Numbered from the stretch's first letter, positions 9,356 to 19,160 are shown. The stretch: DNA of 64,000 bases from Streptomyces sp. cg36 (GCF_041080675.1 NZ_CP163520.1:992001-1056000); one strand, 5' to 3'. Numbers and translations: made by a program. Notes: generated by a model from the letters alone, not told the origin.

Positions 9356-9893
9356 GCGGAGCACCGCCGCCGCCCGCCCGTACGTCCGACGGGAGGTCGT
9401 CGGGCACGGAGACCGCCGAGGGCAGCACACCGCCCGGGAAGTCGGTGGGCAGGTCCGGCAGGTCGGACGGCAGGTCCGGGAAGACCGGCAGGTCGCTCGG
9501 GAACTCACTGGGGAGGCCGCTGGGCAGCTCCGAGGGAAGCCGCGACGGAAGGTCCGAGGGGAACCCCGACGGCAGCCCGGTGGGGAGCTCGGAGGGCAAC
9601 TCGCTCGGGAGCACGGTCGGCAGGCGCAGTGACGGCGCCGGGCTGGGCGTGCCCGAAGGGCTGCCGGTGGGCGCGCCGCCGGGGCTGTCGCCGCCGCTCG
9701 CGTTCACGACGAGCACGATGGCGACGACGGCACCGGCCACCGCGACCGCGAGCACCAGGAAGATCCCCCTCCGGCTGCCGCCCGGCGGGGTGGCCGGCCG
9801 CTCCGGCGGCGGCTGCCAGGCGGGCGGGCCGAAGCCTCCGCCGGGCGGGGGCGGCGGCACCGGTGGGCGCGGAGGAACGGGCGGCGTGGCCAT
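9333..9893 (-). CDS. proline-rich single-pass membrane protein with LPSxLPS repeats
   Basis: 186 residues. A cytoplasmic Pro/Gly-rich N-terminus is followed by RRG and one membrane segment (IFLVLAVAVAGAVVAIVLVV), then an outside domain of at least a dozen degenerate LPS-(E/D/G)-LPS units. The start at 9893 has GGGGGCT upstream. The gene converges on the SWIM gene and their 3' ends overlap by 23 bp. The repeat looks like a cell-wall-spanning stalk. No globular domain follows it, so function is unknown. Confidence 0.65.
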   Translation of the reverse strand: MATPPVPPRPPVPPPPPGGGFGPPAWQPPPERPATPPGGSRRGIFLVLAVAVAGAVVAIVLVVNASGGDSPGGAPTGSPSGTPSPAPSLRLPTVLPSELPSELPTGLPSGFPSDLPSRLPSELPSGLPSEFPSDLPVFPDLPSDLPDLPTDFPGGVLPSAVSVPDDLPSDVRAGGGGAPLSPPRHL

Positions 9894-10168
9894 AGCCCCC
9901 AGAGTCGGGCCGAAGCGGTCATCTCGCGGCCCCCCTACGGAAATTGCCCAGAAGTCCGCGGCGCGAGGAGCCGCCGGGGGCCGCCGAGGGCCGCCGCGAA
10001 CCTGATCGCCCAAGGGCGCGCGACCCGCGCCCGACCCGCCCGCGCGCCGGGCCTTCCACCTCCGTGCGCCTCCCCGTACCGTAACCTCGGCGAGGTTCCA
10101 CCCGGTTGAACAGGACACGCACGACATCACTGGCGCCGCAGCCACGACGTAGAGGAGCGCCGTTTCCC

Positions 10169-10744
10169 GTGGACCGCAGAAGACTCCTCCAGGGCGCCGC
10201 CGCGACCGTGGGCGCCGGGCTGCTCTTTCCCGCCACGCGCGCGCAGGCGGCGGCCGACACGGACGATCCGGACGCGCACTGGGTGCCGGCCTCGGCCTCC
10301 AACTTCACGGCCTCGCAGCGCCCTTCCTCGTACCGGATCGACCGCGTGGTCATCCATGTGACGCAGGAGTCGTTCAGCAACACGCTCGCCATCTTCCAGA
10401 ACCCGGCGAAGAAGGTGTCCGCCCACTACGTGGTGCGCTCCGCCGACGGCTACACGGCGCAGATGGTGCGCGAGCGCGACATCGCCTGGCACGCGGGGAA
10501 CTGGGACTACAACACCCGCAGCATCGGCATCGAGCACGAGGGCTGGGTGGACCAGCCCGCCTACTTCACGAACGCGCTGTACGAGCGGTCGGCCCGGCTC
10601 ACCGCCGCCCTCTGCGACCGGCTCGGCATTCCCAAGGACCGGGAGCACATCGTCGGCCACTACCAGGTGCCCGGCACCGACCACACCGACCCGGGGAGCA
10701 ACTGGGACTGGGTACGCTACATCCGCCTGGTCAACTTCGCCTGA
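10169..10744 (+). CDS. secreted N-acetylmuramoyl-L-alanine amidase (Amidase_2)
   Basis: 191 residues. The N-terminus VDRRRLLQGAAATVGAGLLFP with AQA cleavage is a twin-arginine-type signal. The amidase fold shows VVIHVTQE (zinc His), SAHYVVRSADG, IAWHAGNW, SIGIEHEGW (catalytic Glu region) and GHYQVPGTDHTDPG (second zinc His and Asp). It would cleave the MurNAc-L-Ala bond of peptidoglycan outside the cell. GTG 10169 follows AGAGGAG at 10151-10157. Stand-alone without a wall-binding domain. Confidence 0.9.
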   Translation: MDRRRLLQGAAATVGAGLLFPATRAQAAADTDDPDAHWVPASASNFTASQRPSSYRIDRVVIHVTQESFSNTLAIFQNPAKKVSAHYVVRSADGYTAQMVRERDIAWHAGNWDYNTRSIGIEHEGWVDQPAYFTNALYERSARLTAALCDRLGIPKDREHIVGHYQVPGTDHTDPGSNWDWVRYIRLVNFA

Positions 10745-10871
10745 CGGACCATCGGCGGTACCGGAACCGGTGGCGGATGCGCGACCGGCGTGCGAGGTGC
10801 CTTGCCGGGGACGCCGGACGGGCCGACGATGGACCGGTTCCCAGTGCGTCCCATCGGCCCGGAGGCCCCAG

Positions 10872-12137
10872 TTGACCGAGACGCGGTACGAGTCGTGGGT
10901 CGCCCTGGAAGCGGGCGCCGACCCCGTCGAGCGCACCGGCGAACTGCGGCGCGCCCACGAGGCGTTCACCTCGGCGGGCCGGGTGGTGCGGCCCGTGCGT
11001 CCGCTGGTGGCCGCGTCCTGGCGGCGTTCGGTGCGGGCCAAGGTCAGCCCCGACGGCACGGCCGGGGTGGAACTCGGCGAGGACGAGCTGGCGGCCTACC
11101 GCGACGAGCACCCGCTCGCCCGGGTGATGCCGGTGATCAGGGAGTTGATGGACGTCTACGCCCGGGACGGCGATCATCTGGTCGCCGTCTGCGACGCGCA
11201 GGGGCGACTGCTCTGGGTCGAGGGCCCGGCGGCGACGCGGCGCGAGGCGGGCCGGATGAACTTCGTGCCCGGCGCCCGGTGGGCGGAGTCCGAGGTCGGC
11301 ACCAACGCGCCCGGGACCGCCCTGGCCGAGGACCGGCCCGTACAGGTCTTCTCCGCCGAGCACTTCCGGCGCCCGGTGCACCCCTGGACCTGCGCGGCGG
11401 CGCCGCTGCACGACCCGCGCACGGGCCGGCTGCTCGGCGCGGTGGACATCACCGGCGGCGACGGCCTGGCGCATCCGCACAGCCTGGCCTTCGTCCAGGC
11501 GGTGGCCCGCGCGGCGGAGGCGGAACTCGCGCTGCTCACCCCGCCCCCGGGCGACGCGGTGCACCTCAGCGCCCTCGGCCGGGACGAGGCGCTGCTGGTC
11601 GCGGGTGGCCGCAAGGTCCGGCTCAGCCGCCGCCACAGCGAACTCCTGGTCCTGCTCTCCCGCCACCCCGAGGGCCTGACGGGTGATCAGCTCCTGATCG
11701 ATCTGTACGAGGACGAGACGGTCACCCCGGTGACGATCCGGGCCGAGCTCTCCCGGCTGCGCCGCCTGCTGGGCCCCGACCTGCTCGCCTCGCGCCCGTA
11801 CCGGCTGGCCCAGCGCCTGGACGCCGACTTCGACACCGTCGCCCGCCGACTCGCCTCGGGCGCGGTCGCGGCGGCGATGGGCGCGTACGCGGGCCCGCTG
11901 CTGCCCGGCTCACAGGCACCCGCGGTGGTGCGCCTCCGTGCCCGCCTCGCCGGACAGCTGCGCGCGGCCCTCGTCGAACGCGGCGACCCGGGCCTGCTCG
12001 CCGACTGGACGCGCAGCCCGTGGGGCGAGGACGACGCGACGGTGTTGCGGGCACTGGCGGACGCGCTGCCGGAGTGTCAGCAGGGGCCGGTGTGGGCGAG
12101 GTTGAACGAGCTCGGGGAGGGACGGGAGTTCCTGTAG
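10872..12137 (+). CDS. GAF-domain transcriptional regulator (AcoR-like N-terminus)
   Basis: 421 residues from TTG 10872, which has GGAGG at 10861-10865. The N-terminal part SWRRSVRAKVSPD and a GAF domain (HLVAVCDAQGRLLWVEG to LLGAVDITGGDG, about residues 95-215) match sensors that sit upstream of aldehyde dehydrogenase genes in actinobacteria. The AAA+ sigma-54 domain of true AcoR is absent. Instead the C-terminus has HSELLVLLSRHPEGLTGDQL and TIRAELSRLRRLLG, a winged-helix of the SARP/OmpR kind. It probably activates the aldehyde dehydrogenase gene 116 bp downstream. Confidence 0.85.
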   Translation: MTETRYESWVALEAGADPVERTGELRRAHEAFTSAGRVVRPVRPLVAASWRRSVRAKVSPDGTAGVELGEDELAAYRDEHPLARVMPVIRELMDVYARDGDHLVAVCDAQGRLLWVEGPAATRREAGRMNFVPGARWAESEVGTNAPGTALAEDRPVQVFSAEHFRRPVHPWTCAAAPLHDPRTGRLLGAVDITGGDGLAHPHSLAFVQAVARAAEAELALLTPPPGDAVHLSALGRDEALLVAGGRKVRLSRRHSELLVLLSRHPEGLTGDQLLIDLYEDETVTPVTIRAELSRLRRLLGPDLLASRPYRLAQRLDADFDTVARRLASGAVAAAMGAYAGPLLPGSQAPAVVRLRARLAGQLRAALVERGDPGLLADWTRSPWGEDDATVLRALADALPECQQGPVWARLNELGEGREFL

Positions 12138-12252
12138 GGCGCGGGACCAGCGAGCACGCACTCGCCCCGCAACGGGGGCGCAACGTAGCCGGGCCTAGCC
12201 TCCGCACCGAGTGCCGTCCGAGGGCGGACGGCGCCGGAGGGAGGCAACGGAG

Positions 12253-13746
<1,494 letters not shown>

Positions 13747-13776
<30 letters not shown>

Positions 13777-13844
13777 GGACCCAGAAAAAGGCGCCTGACC
13801 TGGGGTTTTCCCGGTCAGGCGCCTTTCGGCCGGCCCACTCATAG
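13747..13844. repeat. left attachment-site repeat (attL), 98 bp
   Basis: Identical to 41,319-41,416 except for one base (G at 13,790 versus T at 41,362). It covers the last ten codons of the aldehyde dehydrogenase gene, its stop and the downstream terminator hairpin. The integrase gene starts 95 bp inside it. Two copies 27,572 bp apart in direct orientation define the island. The exact crossover within the block cannot be placed by eye. Confidence 0.85.
13787..13826. terminator. bidirectional terminator hairpin inside attL
   Basis: Perfect 14-bp arms AAAGGCGCCTGACC (13,787-13,800) and GGTCAGGCGCCTTT (13,813-13,826) enclose a 12-nt loop. The T-tract and symmetric A-tract allow it to end both the dehydrogenase transcript and the converging integrase transcript. 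A second hairpin GAAGAAGCTGGGCTTCTTC (13,755-13,773) overlaps the last dehydrogenase codons. Confidence 0.75.
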
Positions 13845-13938
13845 CGGGGTCCGGTTTATGGCGTAACTCCCAATTCATCCCACTGCTGTCCCGCTCCAGA
13901 CCAGTGCTTCCGGACCAGTCACGGACCAAAACCTCGGC

Positions 13939-15327
13939 TCACCCGGCCGGTTGGGAGCCCTGACTGACACGGTCCCACTCCTGCATGGACTGCTCGATGA
14001 GGCGGTTGGCCTGCTCTCGCACCCCGTCCAGGAACTTGGCGTAATGACGGAAGAGGACTTCGATGCTCTGACCCGCACGACGGGCACATTCGGCCGGGTC
14101 CACTCCCGAATACAGCCAGAACGAGATGCCGGCGTGCCGGAGGTCGTACGGCCGCTTGGCGAGCTTGGAAGCCAGTTCCGTCCGGGTCAAGACGTCTCTC
14201 CGTGTCCGCGCCCACGTCAAGCCGTAGGCGGAGGCGTCCACATAGTTGCCCTTCTGATTACGGAACAGCCGTCCGTCCGGCGTCACGCCGAACCGGTCGA
14301 CGTGCGCCTGCAGCATGCGCACGAACTGCGGCGGGATCGGGACGGGCCGGGTCGCGGTCTCCGCTCGGCGCTTGAGCGAGTGCACCTCGTGCACGACTCC
14401 GTCATCCGTCCATTCCTTACCCGCAGTCACGACACCGCCCGACAAGTTGAGCATCCCCCAGCCGGTCGTGGGCAGATGGCACTGGTCGAGGCGGAGGTGA
14501 ATGACCTCCGCCGGACGCATCGCCGCGTAGTACATGCAGCCGTAGAACGCCTCCAGATGAGGCCCCCGCCCCCGCTGCTGGGCAACGGCGGCAAGCAGCC
14601 GGGCGACTTGGGCCGGGTTGGGAACGGCAGCCGGGTCCACCTCCTCGTTGACCGCCGGCGCGCTCCACCGCAGACCGTTCAGCGGATTTTCCGCGAAGTA
14701 ACCCTTCTCCACAGCGGTGTTGAGGACCTCGTTGAAAGCAGCCCTCTTGCGCCGCGCCGTCTTGGCCGCGGCCGCGTTCCCGTCCAGCTTGCGGCACATG
14801 GCATCCAGTGCGCGGCGCAGCACATCGGCTTCCGCGAGGGCGCTTACGGGCAGGGAGTTGCGCTTCATCCAGTCCAGGGCCTTGCGCCACTCCTCGGTCG
14901 GTTCCCGGGTCCATGCGTTCTTGTTGAATGCCCACGAGTACAGGGCACGTCGCAGTACCCGTGGCTCCGGATAGATCGCGCCGGGGTGCACCAGGGCAGG
15001 TGTGATCGTGGCGAATGCGTCGGCCAGCGTGCGGCGGGTGTTTCCCGGCGTGCGGTCCCACCGCTGGTCGAGATATTCGTGGGCCAGGTCGTACCACGTC
15101 GTCCGCTGTTTGATGGCGCGCAGCTCGGACGCCGGCAGACCCGTGTGTTCGTCGAAGGGCTCGCCGTCGCGCGCTGCCGTCACCAACTTGGAGCGTCTGC
15201 TGTCGGCGAGACCGAGGGTCATGAATGACTCGGATTTTTCACGCCCGTTGACCGTCCACCGGACCATGTAGGGCTTGCGCCGATCGAGGCGCTCGCGTAT
15301 GTCCCAGAAGCGGACGTTGTAACTCAT
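13939..15327 (-). CDS. int: tyrosine recombinase (site-specific integrase)
   Basis: 462 residues. An N-terminal arm-binding part and a core-binding SAM-like domain precede the catalytic domain: Arg in YYAAMRPAEVIHLRLDQ, RPYDLRHAGISFWLYSG (here Tyr replaces the usual first His of HxLRH, common in actinomycete integrases), and the nucleophile Tyr in LFRHYAKFLDG. ATG 15,327 overlaps the upstream stop by ATGA. Position beside attL and the AlpA-like gene upstream make it the enzyme that moved this island. No frameshift is visible, so it may still be active. Confidence 0.93.
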   Translation of the reverse strand: MSYNVRFWDIRERLDRRKPYMVRWTVNGREKSESFMTLGLADSRRSKLVTAARDGEPFDEHTGLPASELRAIKQRTTWYDLAHEYLDQRWDRTPGNTRRTLADAFATITPALVHPGAIYPEPRVLRRALYSWAFNKNAWTREPTEEWRKALDWMKRNSLPVSALAEADVLRRALDAMCRKLDGNAAAAKTARRKRAAFNEVLNTAVEKGYFAENPLNGLRWSAPAVNEEVDPAAVPNPAQVARLLAAVAQQRGRGPHLEAFYGCMYYAAMRPAEVIHLRLDQCHLPTTGWGMLNLSGGVVTAGKEWTDDGVVHEVHSLKRRAETATRPVPIPPQFVRMLQAHVDRFGVTPDGRLFRNQKGNYVDASAYGLTWARTRRDVLTRTELASKLAKRPYDLRHAGISFWLYSGVDPAECARRAGQSIEVLFRHYAKFLDGVREQANRLIEQSMQEWDRVSQGSQPAG

Positions 15328-15521
15328 CGCCAAGTGTCAGAGTCTCTCTCGCACATGTCCCACCAGGCATCCAGGTCGGCGCGGCGGCACCGGAGTTCGC
15401 CATTGGGCAGCTTGAGCATGCGGGGGGCTTGCCCGCGAGCGCGCATGCGGTAGAACGCCGACGGACTCATGCGGATCTCCGCCAGAACCTCAGCGAGCTT
15501 CAGCGCCGGAGGACGAGCCAT
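15324..15521 (-). CDS. xis: AlpA/excisionase-type helix-turn-helix protein
   Basis: 65 residues, winged-helix MerR/AlpA type: VLAEIRMSPSAFYRMRARGQAP is the helix-turn-helix and LKLPNGELRCRRADLDAWW is the wing plus final helix. Proteins of this size encoded directly before an integrase act as excisionases or excision regulators in actinomycete integrative elements. Its stop overlaps the integrase start by 4 nt, so the two are coupled. Confidence 0.85.
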   Translation of the reverse strand: MARPPALKLAEVLAEIRMSPSAFYRMRARGQAPRMLKLPNGELRCRRADLDAWWDMCERDSDTWR

Positions 15522-15623
15522 GCCATGTCACCTTCATACTTGAAATCGTTTATGCGGAACGGCGGGAACACACCGCAATACACGGGCCAGAACCCTCTTC
15601 AGGAACAGCATCAATGGTCTCCA

Positions 15624-15652
15624 CGATCCCCGGTTTCGGAAACCGGGGATCG
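15624..15652. terminator. strong GC-rich palindrome, terminator or operator
   Basis: CGATCCCCGGTTT / AAACCGGGGATCG, perfect 13-bp arms with a 3-nt loop, lying about 100 bp upstream of the excisionase start. It may insulate the int-xis unit or bind its regulator. Confidence 0.45.
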
Positions 15653-16464
15653 TCTGCTATATATCGCCTTGCGCAATGCTGTTGAGTCTCCAAGTTCCGG
15701 CGCAGCAACCGCCCAATCATCGATTCGCCGGGATCCAAATGTCGGAGGTCTCGTCATAGTGCCCGTGACAGGGACCAGCAGGCCGCAGTGAGGGAAGTTC
15801 CCGAACATAGATGTGCCGCAGCCAGCACCCATTTTCAGAGACTCATGGTCGCGGCGGCAGCCCCATTACCGCAGATCGTCACCGATCAGCCTGGCTAGGC
15901 TCAGAGAATCAGAGCGTCCAGACTCGAAGAGTTGAAGACCGGGGCAGCCCAACGGACGAATCGGCGCCTCCGCTCAACAAGTGGTGACTGCAGATTGCTG
16001 TGAAACCGCCGGTGCGAACATCGCTCTACCGCCCGCCTTTCCGTGGCTGACCTGGATCGTTCCCGGGACGTTGTACGTTGACATGGCCTTCGGAGAGATT
16101 CCAGTAATTTCGGGACCTTCCTCGTCTGCCGTCAGCGAATCCATCCGCTGCCAGCCGCAACGACCTACCCATCAGCGGCCCGGCCGGGCGTTCACGGACT
16201 ATCGCTGAGGCTAGCTATTGGGACCGGATGTGCCACGGGCGAGTCCGAGGCAGAGATCGCCCTCGGTTTCCGCGCGGCGGCGACGGAAGGCTGCCCCCTG
16301 GGGCTGTGGTGACGCGAACCGGGCACTAGGCAGTCATTGCCATGACAGGGGGTAAACGTTGAAGAGCACGAGCCCGCACCGCGCCCGGTGTACGTGTGTC
16401 AATTGGCTATGTCACGCGGCCGCCCTCCCAGCTCATCAGAGAGTCGCGCATGTCCGACAGAGAG

Positions 16465-16494
16465 GGACCATCCCCACGTGCGCGGGGATGGTCC
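16465..16494. repeat. solitary CRISPR-repeat-like palindrome
   Basis: GGACCATCCCC and GGGGATGGTCC are perfect 11-bp arms around an 8-nt centre. The right half, GCGCGGGGATGGTCC, resembles the 3' part of type I-E repeats seen in Streptomyces. There is only one unit, no second repeat within 300 bp, and no cas gene in the window. Confidence 0.4.
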
Positions 16495-16612
16495 CCCAGC
16501 CAGCCAGGAGCTGCCATGAGGAGGCGGACGAGCGGAAGGTACCGGTGTCGTAGGAAGACTGATCCGCCTTGGGGCGGCCGCCGGTTCGACTGGCGCCTCC
16601 AGGCGTTGCTGC

Positions 16613-17923
16613 CTACGGGGTGAGGCGGTTCGGGCCACGGAAGAGGAAGGTGGCCTCGCGGATCGAGTCCAGGCCGAGCAGCACCATCAGCACGCGCCCC
16701 AAGCCCATGCCGAGTCCCCCATGCGGCGGACATCCGTAGCGGAACGCGTTCAAGTAGTCCTGCAACGGCTCGGGACTCATGCCCTTCTCGGCAGCCTGCT
16801 TCAGCAGTACGTCGTAGCGGTGTTCGCGTTGGGCGCCGGTGGTGACCTCCAGTCCCTTCCACAGAAGGTCAAAGCTCAAGGTCACGCTCGGGTCGTCGGC
16901 CGGCCGCATGTGGTAAAACGGCCGGATGCCAACCGGGTAGTGCGTGATGAACACGAACTCATGCCCGGTGATCTTCTCGATGTGGGCCGAAAGGCTCCGC
17001 TCGCCCTCCGGGTCGAGGTCCTCCTTGACTCCCTGCGGGTCCCAGCCGCCCTTGCGCAGGATCTCGTGTGCCTCGGCCATGCTGATACGGGGGAAAGGCG
17101 TCGTGGGAACCGTGATCTCGACATCGAAGTGCTCGGCGACCGCTGTCCCGTGCGCATCAGCGACCTTGCCGATGGCGTGGGCCAGCATCCGCTCCTCGAA
17201 CGCCATCACGTCCTCGACCCCGTCGATCCAGGCCAGCTCCACGTCGACACCGGTGAACTCGGTGGCGTGGCGGGAGGTGAACGACGGTTCGGCACGGAAG
17301 ACCGGCCCGATCTCGAAGACCTTGTCGATGCCGGCCGCGATCGCCATCTGCTTGTAGAACTGCGGGGACTGTGCCAGATAGGCGCTGCGGTCGAAGTATC
17401 CGAGTTTGAACACCTCCGCTCCGGACTCCGAGGCGGTGCCCATGAGCTTGGGAGTGTGCATCTCCGTGGCGCCCTGCGCGTAGGCGTACTCGCGCATGCC
17501 CTGTTCCAGGGTGGTCTGTACGGCGAACAGCAGCTGAGCGGCAGGGCGGCGGCGTACGTCCAGGAAACGCCAGTCAAGGCACTGTTCCAGCCCGGTGTGC
17601 TCGTCGATCGGCAGGGGCGTGGCGGCCGGGTTCAGAACCTCGACCGTCTCGGGGACGATCTCAAGGCCGCCGAGTTTCACCTGGGCGGCGTCAACGACAC
17701 GCCCAGTGACGCGCACAGCGGACTCGGGGGTGAGGGCTTCGAGCTGGCCCTCCTGCGGCCCACCGTCGCGCTTGTGGGTCACCTGCACCATCCCGGTGCC
17801 ATCCCGCACGATGACGAACTGCATCTTGCTCTGCAGGCGAAGGGTGTTCACCCATCCGCAGACGGTTACGGTACGGCCGACGCGTTCTCGCAGGTCGGCG
17901 ATGTGAACGCGGCTGTGGATCAT
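16613..17923 (-). CDS. aspS: archaeal-type aspartyl-tRNA synthetase (second, mobile copy)
   Basis: 436 residues, the length of archaeal/eukaryotic AspRS and about 150 shorter than the bacterial form because the GAD insertion is absent. An N-terminal OB-fold anticodon domain (VTVCGWVNTLR..., residues 15-100) precedes the class II core: motif 2 FRAEPSFTSRHATEFT (near 209-224) and motif 3 GLGMGLGRVLMVLLGLDSIREATF (410-430). It should charge tRNA-Asp, perhaps also tRNA-Asn, since this subfamily is often non-discriminating. The ATG has GGAGGA six bases upstream inside the palindrome GTCCTCCGGAGGAC, and a T-box leader precedes it. It lies in a genomic island, so it is an extra copy: a resistant duplicate or a biosynthetic supplier of Asp-tRNA. 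Confidence 0.92.
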   Translation of the reverse strand: MIHSRVHIADLRERVGRTVTVCGWVNTLRLQSKMQFVIVRDGTGMVQVTHKRDGGPQEGQLEALTPESAVRVTGRVVDAAQVKLGGLEIVPETVEVLNPAATPLPIDEHTGLEQCLDWRFLDVRRRPAAQLLFAVQTTLEQGMREYAYAQGATEMHTPKLMGTASESGAEVFKLGYFDRSAYLAQSPQFYKQMAIAAGIDKVFEIGPVFRAEPSFTSRHATEFTGVDVELAWIDGVEDVMAFEERMLAHAIGKVADAHGTAVAEHFDVEITVPTTPFPRISMAEAHEILRKGGWDPQGVKEDLDPEGERSLSAHIEKITGHEFVFITHYPVGIRPFYHMRPADDPSVTLSFDLLWKGLEVTTGAQREHRYDVLLKQAAEKGMSPEPLQDYLNAFRYGCPPHGGLGMGLGRVLMVLLGLDSIREATFLFRGPNRLTP

Positions 17924-18189
17924 TTCGGTCCTCCGGAGGACGTCGTCATGATCCCTTGGGAGTGCGGGCGAGAAGGGAACTCGCGGTACCACCGCACTTT
18001 CACCGCCACCAGGTGGCGGCCTCATTCAGGCCCGATCACGGGGGCCGACCGGCGGGGCATTGGACCACGAGGTCGTTCCTCCCCGCGCTCAGGAGGGTCT
18101 TCACCGCGGGGTGCGAGACCGCCTTCCCAGCTGCCGGCGGCTCTCTCTGCTCGCGTGATCCCTGGCTACTCGTCTCCGTCTACGCGTTG
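17924..18189 (-). promoter_or_regulatory. T-box riboswitch controlling the AspRS gene
   Basis: Reading the minus strand 5' to 3': GACGAGTAG (AGTA-I element, about 18,174-18,166), CAGAGAGAGCC (AG bulge), GCTGGGAAGGC (distal loop), GCGGTGAAGACC with GAC at 18,099-18,097 in the specifier position (Asp), CTGAATGAGGC, and the T-box core GCGGTGGTACCGCG at 17,994-17,981. UGGU in the core can pair with the NCCA end of uncharged tRNA. Downstream, CCTCC at 17,939-17,935 faces the GGAGG ribosome site, so control is probably at translation initiation, as in known actinobacterial ileS T-boxes. Uncharged tRNA-Asp should raise AspRS synthesis. Confidence 0.88.
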
Positions 18190-18195
18190 CCCGGA

Positions 18196-18224
18196 AGATT
18201 AGGACCCCACGACCACCGGCGCAA
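18196..18224 (-). promoter_or_regulatory. promoter of the T-box/AspRS unit
   Basis: On the minus strand TTGCGC (-35, 18,224-18,219) is followed after 17 bp by TAATCT (-10, 18,201-18,196). Transcription would start near 18,189, a few bases before the first T-box stem. Confidence 0.6.
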
Positions 18225-18599
18225 TCGAATAGTCCCCCGCCGTCGTCCTTTAGCCTCCAAGGAGTTGGCCTTCATCCTCTCCGCAGCTCTGGCTCACCGC
18301 AGCCCCACCGAGCGGGCCTCTAGTACTCATGCGTGGGCCCGTCGGCGGTCCCTGCCTTCGCGACGTGCATACAGACCCGACCTCGAAGAGCAAGCCCGCA
18401 GATGAGGGTGCCGGGTACTACTGTTTGCTGATTCCCCTGGTGCCTGTCATCTGGCTCCTCTCTGCCACGCTCCTGCCTGGGGAGATCGGCGAGGCCATGG
18501 CTTGGGCACCGTTCTGGCTGGCAGCCACACTGAGCAACGGCATGCGCGGCTGAACGATCTGCGGAAGCGGCGACGCGAAGCTGGAGTGAATGGCTCGTC
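18225..18599. other. intergenic stretch with a doubtful small membrane frame
   Basis: The plus-strand frame 18,329-18,553 could encode a 74-residue product with a hydrophobic part (CLLIPLVPVIWLLSATLLP), but it has no ribosome site and mixed codon use. I would not call it a gene. Nothing else is recognised. Confidence 0.3.
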
Positions 18600-19085
18600 T
18601 CAGCGTTCCTGAGCGTCCTTCCAGTAGTCCTCCAGCATCTCGCCGGGCCAAGCGGGCTGGGTCACGGGGCCGCGCGGAAGCATCTCCTTAAAGCAGGCGA
18701 CGAAGTCGATGACCGGTGTCCCGTCGTCGGCGTCGAGGTCGACGACGTGGAGGTCACGGCCGTCGACGCGCAGGAGTCGGGGGAAGCTGGTGGCGAGGCG
18801 GGCTGGGCGGCGGTGGTTGTGGTGGACGAAGGTCCCCGTGGCGGGCCAAGCGGGGTTGTCGCGGGGGCTGCGGGCGTGCAGCGCGACGTCGGCGGCGCTG
18901 CCCGCGCTGAAGTACCACATGACTTGCAGGTGGGAGAACTCCTCGATCCCTTGCAGAGTCTCCAGCGGGTACTCGGGGCGCAGACGGATGATCGATTCCA
19001 CGCCGCCCTTGTAGTCGTCCAGGCGGCCCAGGTGGCCGCCGACGACGTCGGCGACGACAGGAAACTCGATGCGCTCCACGGACAC
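18600..19085 (-). CDS. TrmO/TsaA-fold protein, island copy
   Basis: 161 residues from GTG 19,085 with GAGGGGG upstream. It has IEEFSHLQVMWYFSA, ARSPRDNPAWPATGTFVHH and the C-terminal VIDFVACFKEMLPRG, the layout of the TsaA/TrmO family (tRNA t6A37 methyltransferase fold). The conserved VGIFATR-like stretch is ATGTFVHHN here, so activity or substrate may differ from TrmO. It lies near the tRNA-charging AspRS gene on the same strand, which hints at a shared tRNA theme, but the two are 0.7 kb apart with the T-box promoter between them. Confidence 0.75.
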   Translation of the reverse strand: MSVERIEFPVVADVVGGHLGRLDDYKGGVESIIRLRPEYPLETLQGIEEFSHLQVMWYFSAGSAADVALHARSPRDNPAWPATGTFVHHNHRRPARLATSFPRLLRVDGRDLHVVDLDADDGTPVIDFVACFKEMLPRGPVTQPAWPGEMLEDYWKDAQER

Positions 19086-19160
19086 GGACGCCCCCTCGTT
19101 CTCAATCAGTGGCGGGCCGCCGACCCCTCCGAGTCCTGCGCCCGCGCGATCATGGCCCGG

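Larger units (their letters stand above)
15522..16612. other. non-coding accessory stretch
   Basis: About 1.1 kb without a convincing gene: the short frames lack ribosome sites and the base composition is flatter than in coding neighbours. In pSAM2-like elements a replication gene occupies this place; none is seen here. It contains two strong palindromes listed separately (15,624-15,652 and 16,465-16,494). Confidence 0.5.

Noticed and set aside
15522..16612. Possible replication initiator of an AICE-type integrative plasmid
   Set aside because: No RepSA/prim-pol-like frame and no FtsK-like transfer gene occur anywhere in the island, so a self-transmissible AICE is not supported.
18329..18553. 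74-codon plus-strand frame with a hydrophobic part
   Set aside because: No ribosome site and mixed codon bias. It lies between a regulated leader and a converging gene, so it was kept only as a note.
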